Below are positions 30,209 through 38,019 of a DNA stretch of 41,975 nucleotides, in pieces. How positions within the stretch are numbered: the stretch's first letter is position 1; each line of letters begins with the position of its first letter. The DNA lies in the NCBI GenBank assembly GCA_003138365.1, contig PLFY01000189.1, positions 48,994-90,968 on the forward strand, given 5' to 3'. The DNA is from Acidobacteriaceae bacterium. GTDB lineage: Bacteria; Acidobacteriota; Terriglobia; Terriglobales; Acidobacteriaceae. The position numbers and the translations under genes are program-made. Below the pieces are notes generated by a model. The model was not told the origin of the DNA and ran no database searches. It worked only from the letters and a program-made list of their open reading frames with translations.

Positions 30209-30454
30209 GGGTGAACATGACGGATACGGGACAGAAACCAGGACGGGCTATACTCTATCTTCGGGCCTTTGCCGGAGAGCTAAACCAATTTCAGGATTTG
30301 AATGGCGCATGGGAGATCCATCGGGGTGTGTTTTTCTCAAGGGAAAAGACACTTGAGTGGAACGACTCCCATTTGAGCGACCGTGAAATCGCGATGGGAA
30401 TGGGAGGCGCGCGCAAGCCGGTTGCGACAGAAGGGGAACGGGGAAGAGCAGGGA

Positions 30455-30766
30455 ATGACAGTCAAAGTAACCGTGGAAGACGTGGAGCGCGTGGCCGAAC
30501 TGGCGCATTTGCAGTTGGCGCCGGAGGAGACCCCGCGCATGTTGCATGACCTGAACGCCATTCTCGACTACGTGGCCGAGCTGAACGAACTGGATACGTC
30601 CGGCGTCGAGCCGCTGGCGCAGGTGAGCGAGCTGCTGGGCGTGGCGGCCGCAGGAGCGCTGCGCGCCGATGTTGTGCTGGCCTCGCTGGATCGGGCTGTC
30701 GTGATGGCGCAGGCGCCGGAGACGGATCAGGTCTTCTTCAAGGTGCCCAAGGTGATTGAACGGTGA
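30455..30766 (+). CDS. gatC: Asp-tRNA(Asn)/Glu-tRNA(Gln) amidotransferase subunit C
   Basis: A 103-residue GatC, the small subunit that wraps around GatA and links it to GatB. Family marks are VEDVERVAELAHLQL, LHDLNAILDYVAELNELDTSGVEP and the final FFKVPKVIE. The ATG at 30455 follows GAGCAGGG; an in-frame ATG at 30383 would add 24 residues unlike the family. The gene abuts gatA with no gap. gatB is not in the window. Confidence 0.94.
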   Translation: MTVKVTVEDVERVAELAHLQLAPEETPRMLHDLNAILDYVAELNELDTSGVEPLAQVSELLGVAAAGALRADVVLASLDRAVVMAQAPETDQVFFKVPKVIER

Positions 30767-32314
30767 ATGCCGATCGAAGAGAATCCGCGGCAGGCGGGGC
30801 CGCAAAAAAGAACTGAAGAGAGGAAAGCTCGATTGCCCAGCGAAGCCAAAGCAGCGGAAACCTATGTAGAAAAGCCAAGAACCCTGGCGGAGTTGCGCGC
30901 CGATCTGATCTCGGGCCGCACCAAGGCCACGGACCTCGCCTCCAGCTATTATGAGCGGATCGAGAAGAAAAATCCTCGGCTGAATGTTTACCTGAGCCTT
31001 ACCAAAGAGCGGGCGCTCAAGCAGGCTGAGCGGGTGGACGCGCTGGCAGCCAAGGGCGACCCGTTGCCGGCGCTGGCGGGCGTTCCGGTGGGGATCAAGG
31101 ACGTGCTGGTGATGCAGGGAGCCCCGGCTACGGCGGGGTCGAAGATTCTTCAGGGCTATCGGCCTCCGTATGACGCCACGGCGGTGGCAAAGCTGGATGC
31201 GGCGGGCGCGGTGCTGCTGGGCAAGCTGAACTGCGATGAGTTTGCGATGGGTTCGTCGACCGAGAACTCGGCGTACGGGCCGGTGCGCAACCCCGTGGAT
31301 ACGGAACGGGTTCCGGGCGGGTCGAGCGGCGGATCGGCGGCGGCGGTGGCGGCCAATCTGGCGGTGGCTACGTTGGGATCGGATACGGGCGGGTCAATTC
31401 GCCAGCCGGCAAGTTTTTGTGGAGTGGTGGGTGTGCTGCCAACCTACGGGCGCGTGTCGCGGTACGGGCTGATCGCGTTTGCTTCGTCGCTGGATCGCGT
31501 GGGGCCGTTTGCGGCGAATGTTCGCGACGCAGCCACGCTGCTGGGGGTGATTGCGGGGCACGATGCGAAGGACGCGACCAGCTCGGCCGCGCCAGTGCCG
31601 GACTATGCGGCGGAGAGCGACAAGCCGCTCAAAGAACCGGGGAAGGCGGGGCTGCGGCTGGGTGTGCCCGCGGAGTATTTTGCCGAGGGGCTCGACGATG
31701 AGGTGCGGGCTGCGATTGAAGGCGGGATTGCGGCGTTGAAGGCGGCCGGATGCACCGTGAAGCCGGTTTCGTTGCCGCACACCAAGTATGCGATCCCGAC
31801 TTATTATTTGGTGGCCACGGCAGAGGCCAGCGCGAACCTGGCGCGGTTTGACGGCGTGCGCTACGGCTATCGCTCGGCGGAATCGGAAATCCTGAGCTCA
31901 CTGTACCGGCACTCGCGTGATGAGGGATTTGGCGCCGAGGTGAAGAGGCGCATTCTGCTGGGGACGTATGCGCTGAGCGCCGGGTACTACGACGCTTACT
32001 ATCTGAAGGCCCAGCAGGTGCGGCGGCTGCTGGCCGAGGAGTATCTGCGGGCCTTCGCTGAGGTGGATGCAATTGTGACCCCGACCTCGCCGATGCCGGC
32101 CTTCAAGCTGGGCGAGAAGACGGGTGATCCGCTGGCGATGTACCTTGCCGACATCTACACGGTCACCGCGAGCCTGGCGGGCATTTGCGGCGTGACGGTG
32201 CCTTGCGGAACGACTCAGGCCGGGTTGCCGGTGGGGATGCAGGTGCTGGCTGCGCATTTGCATGAGGGTACGGCGTTTCGCGTGGCGCGGGCGGTGGAGT
32301 CAGCGCATCTGTAA
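30767..32314 (+). CDS. gatA: Asp-tRNA(Asn)/Glu-tRNA(Gln) amidotransferase subunit A
   Basis: A 515-residue amidase-signature enzyme that frees ammonia from glutamine for the amidation of mischarged Glu-tRNA(Gln) or Asp-tRNA(Asn). The Ser-cisSer-Lys triad is visible: K111 (VGIKDVL), S186 (PGGSSGGS) and S210 (GSDTGGSIRQPASFCG). The first 35 residues or so are a charged extension. A TTG at 30833 with AGAGGAAAG upstream would remove 22 of them and may be the true start. The gene follows gatC directly. Confidence 0.95.
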   Translation: MPIEENPRQAGPQKRTEERKARLPSEAKAAETYVEKPRTLAELRADLISGRTKATDLASSYYERIEKKNPRLNVYLSLTKERALKQAERVDALAAKGDPLPALAGVPVGIKDVLVMQGAPATAGSKILQGYRPPYDATAVAKLDAAGAVLLGKLNCDEFAMGSSTENSAYGPVRNPVDTERVPGGSSGGSAAAVAANLAVATLGSDTGGSIRQPASFCGVVGVLPTYGRVSRYGLIAFASSLDRVGPFAANVRDAATLLGVIAGHDAKDATSSAAPVPDYAAESDKPLKEPGKAGLRLGVPAEYFAEGLDDEVRAAIEGGIAALKAAGCTVKPVSLPHTKYAIPTYYLVATAEASANLARFDGVRYGYRSAESEILSSLYRHSRDEGFGAEVKRRILLGTYALSAGYYDAYYLKAQQVRRLLAEEYLRAFAEVDAIVTPTSPMPAFKLGEKTGDPLAMYLADIYTVTASLAGICGVTVPCGTTQAGLPVGMQVLAAHLHEGTAFRVARAVESAHL

Positions 32315-32388
32315 AGAGTTGATCGAAGAGGAGCAGGGCTTGTCAGAGCCTGCCCAAGTGGCTACACATGTTGCGGAATGAATCGTTG

Positions 32389-32455
32389 TTTTGAAAGGGC
32401 GCGGCTTTAGCCGCGCCACCAGACGGGCAAGAAAGAAAAAGGGGCTTTAGCCCCT
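32389..32455. repeat. REP-like palindromic element, copy C
   Basis: TTTTGAAAGG leads into GGCGCGGCTTTAGCCGCGCC (32398-32417), then AGGGGCTTTAGCCCCT at 32440-32455, followed by TGAAGCCCA. It has the left end and inner modules of copy A, with the stem changed at paired positions so that base pairing is kept. It fills the gap between gatA and the next gene. Confidence 0.8.
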
Positions 32456-32549
32456 GAAGCCCAATAGCCTTTGATTGATTTGCGCAGGTTACCAAGCCGC
32501 GCCTTTCGTTTCCCGGCAGATTTGCGCCAACTTGCTTGGAGCAAACGAC

Positions 32550-33296
32550 ATGAGACTGGGTGGGCGGATTGCGGTTTTGACGATGGCGGCGATATTTGGC
32601 GCAGGCGCGGCGGTTCAGGCAGCCCCACGGAAGACGCACACAGTGGCGCTGGGTGTGGCTCGAAAGGTGCCGTATTCGAAGGTTGGCGACCCGGCGGGAG
32701 CGGCTACTGGCGAAGATGCGCTGAAGATTCGCCCGCTGCTGCTGGATGGCGTCCTGAAAGAGTGGACCACGGGTGACGCGCACGACGTGACCGACCGGAG
32801 CTTTCTGGTGCGGCGTGTAATCCGGCTCAACGATTCCTTACCTGGTGACAAGCCGGGGCCAAATGAAAAACCCGGCCCCGGCGACAAGCAGGGACACTGG
32901 GTTTGGCAGCGGGGTCCGTGGCTGTTGGTGGACCGCGTAACGGGGCATGTGACTGCGCTGAAATTGCCGGAGTACGACCCCGGCGTGAGCCAGGTGAGCT
33001 GGTTCCGCGACTACGGCGCATATTGCGGTGTGACGGCCAGCGGCAAGAGCTTGTACGCCGTGGTGGCGCAGGTGGCGGCGCGCAAGGCTGTGTTGGCGAA
33101 GAAGCTGACCGCCTTCGACCCCGAGAGCCATGCAGACCCGGTTTGCGGCGCGGCGGAGTGGCAACGGGAGCCGCTGCGAATTACGTTTCACGCGACGGGC
33201 AAGGATGGGGTGAGTTTCGATCTGGTTCCGGGTTCGGCGGTGCTGGTGGAGGACTCGGGGGACGAGGCGGAGACGCCGGCGGTGGAGGCGAAGTAG
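32550..33296 (+). CDS. Secreted protein of unknown function
   Basis: A 248-residue protein with a signal peptide (MRLGGRIAVLTMAAIFGAGA, cleavage likely near VQAAP). The mature part has KIRPLLLDGVLKEWTTGDAHDVTDRSFLVRRVIRLND, then a Gly/Pro/Lys-rich stretch (GDKPGPNEKPGPGDK), then WQRGPWLLVDRVTGHVTALKLPEYDP and a C-x(n)-C pair (YCGV, PVCGAAEW) that may form a disulfide. The ATG at 32550 has GGAG at good distance; the frame is open upstream from 32475. I do not recognise the family. It sits alone between gatA and the FmdE gene. Confidence 0.75.
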   Translation: MRLGGRIAVLTMAAIFGAGAAVQAAPRKTHTVALGVARKVPYSKVGDPAGAATGEDALKIRPLLLDGVLKEWTTGDAHDVTDRSFLVRRVIRLNDSLPGDKPGPNEKPGPGDKQGHWVWQRGPWLLVDRVTGHVTALKLPEYDPGVSQVSWFRDYGAYCGVTASGKSLYAVVAQVAARKAVLAKKLTAFDPESHADPVCGAAEWQREPLRITFHATGKDGVSFDLVPGSAVLVEDSGDEAETPAVEAK

Positions 33297-33310
33297 CGGG
33301 TTGGCGACAC

Positions 33311-33334
33311 AGCGAGTCAGCGAGTCAGCAAGTC
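33311..33334 (+). repeat. 8-bp tandem repeat upstream of the FmdE gene
   Basis: AGCGAGTC occurs twice, followed by AGCAAGTC, in perfect head-to-tail order, and a partial fourth unit (AGCAGGGC). It lies 20 bases before the ATG of the next gene, in the place of the ribosome site. Copy-number change would alter the leader, but not the frame. Confidence 0.65.
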
Positions 33335-33353
33335 AGCAGGGCTGCGAAAAACT

Positions 33354-33953
33354 ATGGAATCTCTGGACGAACTTCTCGTGAAGGCGGAGGCGGCGCACGG
33401 GCACTTGTGCGCGGGGCAGATTCTGGGCGTTCGTATGGCATTGCTGGGCCTGGAGCGGTTGGGGATTGCGGACCCGAGGGGAGCGGATCGCAAACGACTG
33501 GTTACGTTTGTCGAGATCGACCGGTGCGCCACGGATGCAATTGGACTGGTGACCGGATGCAGGCTGGGCAAGCGGTCGCTGAAGTTCCGCGACTGGGGCA
33601 AGATGGCGGCTACGTTTTTTGATCTCGCGTCGGGGCGCGGGGTGCGGGTGGTGGCGCTGGAAGACTCGCGGGAGCTGGCGAGGCAGCTCTATCCGCACGT
33701 GGAACCGAGGAGCCGGCAGCAGATGGTGGCCTACCGCGAACTGACCGACGCACAACTGTTTCGAGAGCAGTGGGTGAAGGTGGACCTGAAGGCCAGTGAA
33801 CTGCCGGGAACCAAGGGGGAACGCTTGGTTTGCCCGAGGTGTGGGGAGGGCGTGAACTTTGGCCGGTTTGCAGAAGTGGACGGCGAGCGGCTGTGCTTGA
33901 GTTGTGCCCATCCGGAGCTGCGGTATTGGGAGCCGGAAGGCAGTGGTCAGTGA
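33354..33953 (+). CDS. FmdE-domain protein with C-terminal zinc ribbon
   Basis: A 199-residue protein of the FmdE family (named for subunit E of archaeal formylmethanofuran dehydrogenase). The metal-site signature HGHLCAGQILG (H17, C19) and the cysteines in EIDRCATDAIGLVTGCRLGK (C58, C69) are present. The tail holds a zinc ribbon CPRCG...CLSCAH. No other methanofuran gene is near, so a role in molybdenum/tungsten formate-type enzymes or another redox protein is more likely; this is inference. The ribosome site is poor. The stop codon is part of a GTCAGTG repeat. Confidence 0.85.
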   Translation: MESLDELLVKAEAAHGHLCAGQILGVRMALLGLERLGIADPRGADRKRLVTFVEIDRCATDAIGLVTGCRLGKRSLKFRDWGKMAATFFDLASGRGVRVVALEDSRELARQLYPHVEPRSRQQMVAYRELTDAQLFREQWVKVDLKASELPGTKGERLVCPRCGEGVNFGRFAEVDGERLCLSCAHPELRYWEPEGSGQ

Positions 33954-34060
33954 ACAGCGGTCAATGATCGGTATTCAGCGGTTTGGCTCCCGGGGAAACC
34001 TGATCCGGAGAAAGGCGAATCACTCACTATTGACCCCTGACCCCTGTTCACTGACCCCTG
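33941..34060. repeat. Inverted pair of GTCAGTG-type repeats between convergent genes
   Basis: The left arm (33941-33967, CAGTGGTCAGTGAACAGCGG then TCAATGA) pairs imperfectly with the right arm (34029-34060, which reads ATTGACCCCTGACCCCTG then TTCACTGACCCCTG). The arms lie exactly at the ends of two converging genes and could fold into a long hairpin that stops transcription from both sides. It is the second place in the window with this motif. Confidence 0.65.
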
Positions 34061-34061
34061 T

Positions 34062-34169
34062 CTAGCGTCTGCCGGAGGCCTTGCAGAACATCCAGAAGAA
34101 CCAGACCATGAAGGCTACGGCAAAACCTGTCGGAATGAGAATGAGTAAGTCGATAAAGAAGTTGTGCAT
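34062..34169 (-). CDS. 35-aa single-helix membrane protein (short ORF)
   Basis: The - strand from ATG at 34169 to TAG at 34062 gives 35 residues: MHNFFIDLLILIPTGFAVAF, then a second hydrophobic half (MVWFFWMFCK) and a basic end ASGRR. The whole is one long helix rich in Phe and Trp. AGGA lies eight bases before the ATG. The gene ends at the inverted repeat that faces the FmdE gene. Small proteins of this kind often modulate membrane enzymes. I do not recognise a family, but ribosome site, composition and placement favour a real gene. Confidence 0.6.
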   Translation of the reverse strand: MHNFFIDLLILIPTGFAVAFMVWFFWMFCKASGRR

Positions 34170-34374
34170 GGAAGCGATCCTGTTCCCGCTTTCCGGTGAG
34201 CGAGGCGGGATCCTGGTGGAAGGCGTCTGGAGCGGAAGGCGATGTATATCCAGAAGAAATCAGAAGCGATAAGGAAGGAGTAGACGACTCGTAAGAGCTT
34301 TATAAGCATTGCAAAAGGCGCCGGATGGGATCGGGAGGACGCGCGGGACCAGGCCTTGCGGGACGCGGTGCGCC

Positions 34375-34402
34375 TTGACACGGGAGCGTGCGCGCGTATC
34401 TT
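34375..34402 (+). promoter_or_regulatory. Promoter upstream of the yajC region
   Basis: A perfect -35 box TTGACA (34375-34380) and TATCTT (34397-34402, four of six matches) are separated by 16 bases. Transcription would start near 34408-34411. This start lies about 345 bases before yajC and two to five bases before the left arm of a long closing stem at 34413. Confidence 0.6.
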
Positions 34403-34409
34403 ATCTTAC

Positions 34410-34570
34410 GAGGCATTCTTTTTGGAATCCGGGCGGAAGAAGCACTTGCTGAACTGTGCTCGTTCTGGAATCGGAGCTCCGGATTGGGAGTTCAACCCAA
34501 TTGGAAGTTCAAAAAGAAGGCTGTGTCGAACAGGAAGCAGACGGCAGTTGGGATTCAAGGATGAGTGCGG
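34410..34570 (+). ncRNA. Candidate structured RNA or long leader upstream of yajC
   Basis: The 18 bases at 34413-34430 pair with 34551-34568 in 16 of 18 positions, counting G-U pairs (GCATTC with GAGTGC, and GGAATCC with GGATTC). This would close a 156-base RNA beginning almost exactly at the start predicted from the promoter. Inside are small hairpins such as ATTGGG...CCCAAT (around 34486-34504). A closing stem, an open middle and a promoter of its own resemble 6S RNA, but I cannot identify the class. It might also be the first part of the yajC-secDF leader. Confidence 0.4.
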
Positions 34571-34754
34571 GCGCGGAACTGGAATCCAGTCCCGAACGGC
34601 CTGCGGCAACCAAGGCGCCTGACTCAGAATCTGGCTAGAGCCTGGGCCGGGCATACGCATCGGCCTGGATCATGCTAAGTCCGTTCCCGGAGACAAATTT
34701 TCATCAGGCATCCGGCTTGAAGCCGGGTTTGCCTGTGCCCTGAACGGCAGCGGA
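34571..34754 (+). other. Rest of the leader before yajC
   Basis: No gene is supported. A hairpin formed by GGAACTGGAATCCAGTCC lies at 34575-34592. A stronger compound hairpin lies at 34705-34735: CAGGCA pairs with TGCCTG, and inside it CCGGCTT with AGCCGG. The second ends 20 bases before the yajC ATG at 34755 and could affect translation. Its GGCTTGAAGCC centre resembles the modules of the REP-like elements. Confidence 0.5.
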
Positions 34755-35111
34755 ATGCTTGCGGCCGCGGGTGAGCAAAGGATGAGTGTGGCGACGAGTT
34801 TCGCATTATTGGCGGGTTTGCCCGCTGGAGCGGGTGGAGGCAGTCTTCCCATGCTTCTACCCTTGCTTTTGATCCCGGTGCTTTATCTGGTGATGATCCG
34901 CCCGCAGCAGAAGCGGCAAAAGCAGTGGCAGGCGATGCTGGGCGGCATCAAGGCCGGCGACCGAGTGACGACCGCGGGAGGCATTCGCGGCATTATCCTT
35001 TCCATCAAGGACGACGTGATTGTGATCCGGGTGGCTCCGGACAACATCAAACTGGAAGTAGCCAAGAGCGCGATTGCATCGGTAACGCAAGAGGGGCTTT
35101 CGGGCTCGTAG
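34755..35111 (+). CDS. yajC: Preprotein translocase accessory subunit YajC
   Basis: A 118-residue YajC. After a lead of 27 residues comes one membrane helix (LPMLLPLLLIPVLYLVMIRPQQKRQKQWQAML, family signature IRPQQKR), and a cytoplasmic SH3-like part (GDRVTTAGGIRGIILSIKDD). YajC associates with SecDF and the Sec translocon. The start may be 34755 or 34782 (MSVATSF); neither has a strong ribosome site. secD follows 46 bases downstream. Confidence 0.9.
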   Translation: MLAAAGEQRMSVATSFALLAGLPAGAGGGSLPMLLPLLLIPVLYLVMIRPQQKRQKQWQAMLGGIKAGDRVTTAGGIRGIILSIKDDVIVIRVAPDNIKLEVAKSAIASVTQEGLSGS

Positions 35112-35157
35112 GCTTTTGGACCAGATTCATACCGATTTGAACTAGAGAAACGGGACG

Positions 35158-36777
35158 ATGAAGAAGAATCTCAAGAACAAAACAATTGGAATTGTTGCAG
35201 TCCTGCTGGTTTGCATTTACGGCATCATCGGGCGGCCATCGGGATTCAGCGGCGCTGCACTCTTGGATGCGATTGGCCAGCGGATTCACCTTGGATTGGA
35301 TTTGCGCGGCGGCGTTCACCTGATTTTGCAGGTCGTGGTGTCGGAAGCGGTCAGCGCCGATACGGACAATGCCGCGGGACAGATCCAGCAGGACCTGAAG
35401 GCAGCGAACCTGAGCTTTACCCAGGTGTACAAGCCAGATCCGACCAAGCAACCCCAGGTGATTCGGATTGAAGGCACGACGCAGGCGCAGGCGAGCACGG
35501 TGCGCTCCACGCTGGACGCCAAGTATTCGAACGAATATGACCTGAGCGGCGGTGGAGCGGACAACACCTGGACGCTGACCATGAAGCCGCCGGTGGTTTC
35601 AGCTCTCGAGACCAAGACGGTCGAGCAGGCGATCGAGACGATTCGCGACCGCGTGGACTCGCTCGGCGTGAGCGAGCCGTTGATTCAACAGTACGGCCTG
35701 GGCGACAACCAGATTCTGGTGGAATTGCCCGGTATCAGCGACCTGGACCGGGTGAAGAGCATTATTCAGTCCACGGCGCGTCTTGAGATTCACGCAGTCG
35801 TGGGTGGCCCTTACAAGGACGAGCCGGAGGCGGTGGCCAGCCTGGGCGGCGCGGTTCCGCCGGACGATGTTTTGCTGCATGGCTCAGGGAACCTTGCAAC
35901 CGGTTCCGATGCGGACAGTGTTTACGTGCTGCAGCGCGCCTACGTGGTGGGCGGCCAGGACTTCCGCTCCGCCGATCCGGGCACGGACCAGAATGGGCGC
36001 AGGAACGTTCGCTTTACGCTGACCAACGAGGCCGGCGACAAGTTTTACGACTACACCAGCAAAAACGTTGGCCAAAGCATGGCGGTGGTCATGGGTGGCC
36101 GTGTGCGCGAAGTGGCCACCATCCAGAGCGCCATTCGCGATTCAGGCGAAATCACCGGCAGCTTTACCCCGGATGAAGTCACCATCCTGTCGAAGATGCT
36201 GCGCACCGGCGCGCTGCCGGCCTCGCTGAACTATCTTGAGGACCGGACCGTCGGCGCATCCCTCGGAGCGGACTCGATCCACAAGGGTGTGATGGCGGCC
36301 GTCGTGGGCGTTCTGGTGGTGATGGCGTTCATGCTGTTCTACTATCGCGGCTCCGGCATCAATGCCGACTTGGCGCTGATTTTCAACCTGGTGATTTTGC
36401 TGGGATTCATGGGCGTTTCCACCGCGACGCTGACCTTGCCGGGCATAGCCGGCGTGATTCTGACCATCGGCATGGGCGTGGACTCGAACGTGCTGATCTT
36501 CGAGAGAATCCGCGAAGAGTTGCGGGCCGGAAAGGCGCCAGCGGCGGCCGTGGACCAGGGCTTTGCCCATGCGTGGGTCACCATCGTGGACACCCACGTG
36601 ACCACGATCGTTTCGGCGGCTATCTTGTTCATGTTCGGTACCGGGCCGGTGAAGGGATTTGCGACTACGCTGACCATCGGCCTGCTGGCCAACCTGTTCA
36701 CGGCCGTGTTTGTTTCGCGAGTGATTTTCGATGCGCACCTGAACAAGTTGAAGCCGGGGGAACCGCTTTCAATCTAG
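35158..36777 (+). CDS. secD: Protein translocase subunit SecD
   Basis: A 539-residue RND-family protein that uses proton flow to help pull exported proteins across the membrane. It has one N-terminal helix, the signature HLGLDLRGGVHLIL, a large periplasmic part (P1) with RDRVDSLGVSEPLIQQYG, and the five-helix cluster with GVDSNVLIFERIREELRAG. The length is usual. It follows yajC and precedes secF, the common order. Confidence 0.96.
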   Translation: MKKNLKNKTIGIVAVLLVCIYGIIGRPSGFSGAALLDAIGQRIHLGLDLRGGVHLILQVVVSEAVSADTDNAAGQIQQDLKAANLSFTQVYKPDPTKQPQVIRIEGTTQAQASTVRSTLDAKYSNEYDLSGGGADNTWTLTMKPPVVSALETKTVEQAIETIRDRVDSLGVSEPLIQQYGLGDNQILVELPGISDLDRVKSIIQSTARLEIHAVVGGPYKDEPEAVASLGGAVPPDDVLLHGSGNLATGSDADSVYVLQRAYVVGGQDFRSADPGTDQNGRRNVRFTLTNEAGDKFYDYTSKNVGQSMAVVMGGRVREVATIQSAIRDSGEITGSFTPDEVTILSKMLRTGALPASLNYLEDRTVGASLGADSIHKGVMAAVVGVLVVMAFMLFYYRGSGINADLALIFNLVILLGFMGVSTATLTLPGIAGVILTIGMGVDSNVLIFERIREELRAGKAPAAAVDQGFAHAWVTIVDTHVTTIVSAAILFMFGTGPVKGFATTLTIGLLANLFTAVFVSRVIFDAHLNKLKPGEPLSI

Positions 36778-36801
36778 GTCCGCGGCAGTATGGAAATGTA
36801 A

Positions 36802-36836
36802 TCTCCCAGGCCTGAAACGCGAGACCTGGGGCACCC
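36802..36836 (+). repeat. TCTCCC...GGGGCACCC hairpin element, copy 4
   Basis: TCTCCCAGG at 36802 and CCTGGGGCACCC to 36836 form a stem (CCCAGG/CCTGGG) around CCTGAAACGCGAGA. It sits in the 94-base gap between secD and secF. The flanks match copies at 224, 16844 and 24571. Its position suggests it may lower secF transcription relative to secD, or just be a tolerated insertion. Confidence 0.7.
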
Positions 36837-36871
36837 CGCAAGATGGGAAAGAACGGGAAGGGAAAGAACCA

Positions 36872-37840
36872 GTGGAATTGTTTCGCGGCGTACATGTGGA
36901 CTGGCTTGGGAAGAAGTGGTACTTCCTTGGCTTTTCTTTGATTTTCAGCGTGGCCGGTATCGTGGCGATGGGTTGGAACTGGTCGCACATCGGCAGCCCG
37001 GTTCCTCTGGGCGTGGACTTTCGCGGCGGGACGCAGGTGCAGTTGAAGTTTGTTCAGCTTCCGGACCTCAACACGATTCGCCAGGCTATTGCGGCGGCGG
37101 GCATCAAGGATGCGAACGTCGTGACCTACGACGAGGCCAGCAACAATGAGGTGCTGATCAGCCTTCCGGAGCAGCATGACGAGACCTCGCTCGACGCGGG
37201 ACGGCAGCAGATTGAAGATGCCCTGCGTGCTCATTACGGCAATCCCATCATCTCCACGGGAACCAAGGTAGACGTGGTCGGTCCCACGGTTGGCCGCCAA
37301 TTGGAGAAGAAGGCCGCGCTGGCAACGCTTTACTCGATGCTGGGCATGCTGGTCTACCTCTGGTTCCGGTTCCAGTTGATCTATGGCGTAGCCGCGGTGG
37401 TTGCCTGCTTCCACGACACGCTGATTACGGTAGGCGCCTTCGCGCTGACCAGCCAGGAGATCAGCCTGACGGTGATTGCGGCGATTCTGACGCTGGTCGG
37501 CTACTCTATGAACGACACGATTGTGGTGTTCGATCGCATCCGGGAGAACCTGCGGCTGAGCCGCCGCGAGTCGTTGCCGGACGTGGTGAACCGGAGCATC
37601 AACCAGACGCTGAGCCGGACGGTTCTGACCTCGGGATTGACGTTTCTGACGGTGCTTTCGCTGTACATTTTTGGCGGTCCGGTCCTGCGCGGCTTTTCAT
37701 TTGCGCTCGTGGTGGGTATTCTTATCGGGACGTATTCGTCCATCGCCGTGGCGGCGCCTATGTTGGTGGCCTGGCAGCAGTGGCGGGCGAAGACGGGCAA
37801 GGCAACGGCGTTGCCGGCTGCCAAACGCAGCAAAGCGTAA
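36872..37840 (+). CDS. secF: Protein translocase subunit SecF
   Basis: A 322-residue partner of SecD. It starts at GTG 36872, with AAGGGAAAG upstream. Marks: GVDFRGGTQVQLKF, VGPTVGRQL, GYSMNDTIVVFDRIRENLR, NQTLSRTVLTSGLTFL and six helices in total. Together with SecD it forms the SecDF pump. Its tail is basic (AAKRSKA). A short intergenic stretch with no clear signal follows. Confidence 0.95.
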   Translation: MELFRGVHVDWLGKKWYFLGFSLIFSVAGIVAMGWNWSHIGSPVPLGVDFRGGTQVQLKFVQLPDLNTIRQAIAAAGIKDANVVTYDEASNNEVLISLPEQHDETSLDAGRQQIEDALRAHYGNPIISTGTKVDVVGPTVGRQLEKKAALATLYSMLGMLVYLWFRFQLIYGVAAVVACFHDTLITVGAFALTSQEISLTVIAAILTLVGYSMNDTIVVFDRIRENLRLSRRESLPDVVNRSINQTLSRTVLTSGLTFLTVLSLYIFGGPVLRGFSFALVVGILIGTYSSIAVAAPMLVAWQQWRAKTGKATALPAAKRSKA

Positions 37841-38019
37841 TGGTTTCTTGCCGGGTGATTGCACCGGTTTTGGGGTAGGTTTTGCATGGGAGGCGCTGAT
37901 TCTGATATAGGTGAATGGCGCTCTGTTGTATCGTTTTGATCTGTACAGACATTTCGGGAACATTTAATATTCCCCCGGTGTCTAAATAGAAGTAACCAAC
38001 ACCCGATTCGAGGCTGGCC

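Noticed and set aside
28246-30549. A 767-codon open frame in another frame over the repeat part of the giant protein and beyond its stop
   Set aside because: It is read in the shifted frame of a GC-rich, repeat-containing gene; the product is low-complexity, rich in Asp/Arg/Gly/His, and lacks domain motifs. Its end covers the start of gatC in the wrong frame.
33311-33334. Tandem 8-bp units considered as a CRISPR-like or VNTR array
   Set aside because: Only three full units with no spacers; recorded as a simple tandem repeat. No CRISPR array or cas gene was found in the window.
34115-34381. An 88-codon - strand frame overlapping the 35-aa ORF in another frame
   Set aside because: No ribosome site at its start, it crosses the TTGACA promoter, and its composition is mixed; the 35-aa frame is better supported.
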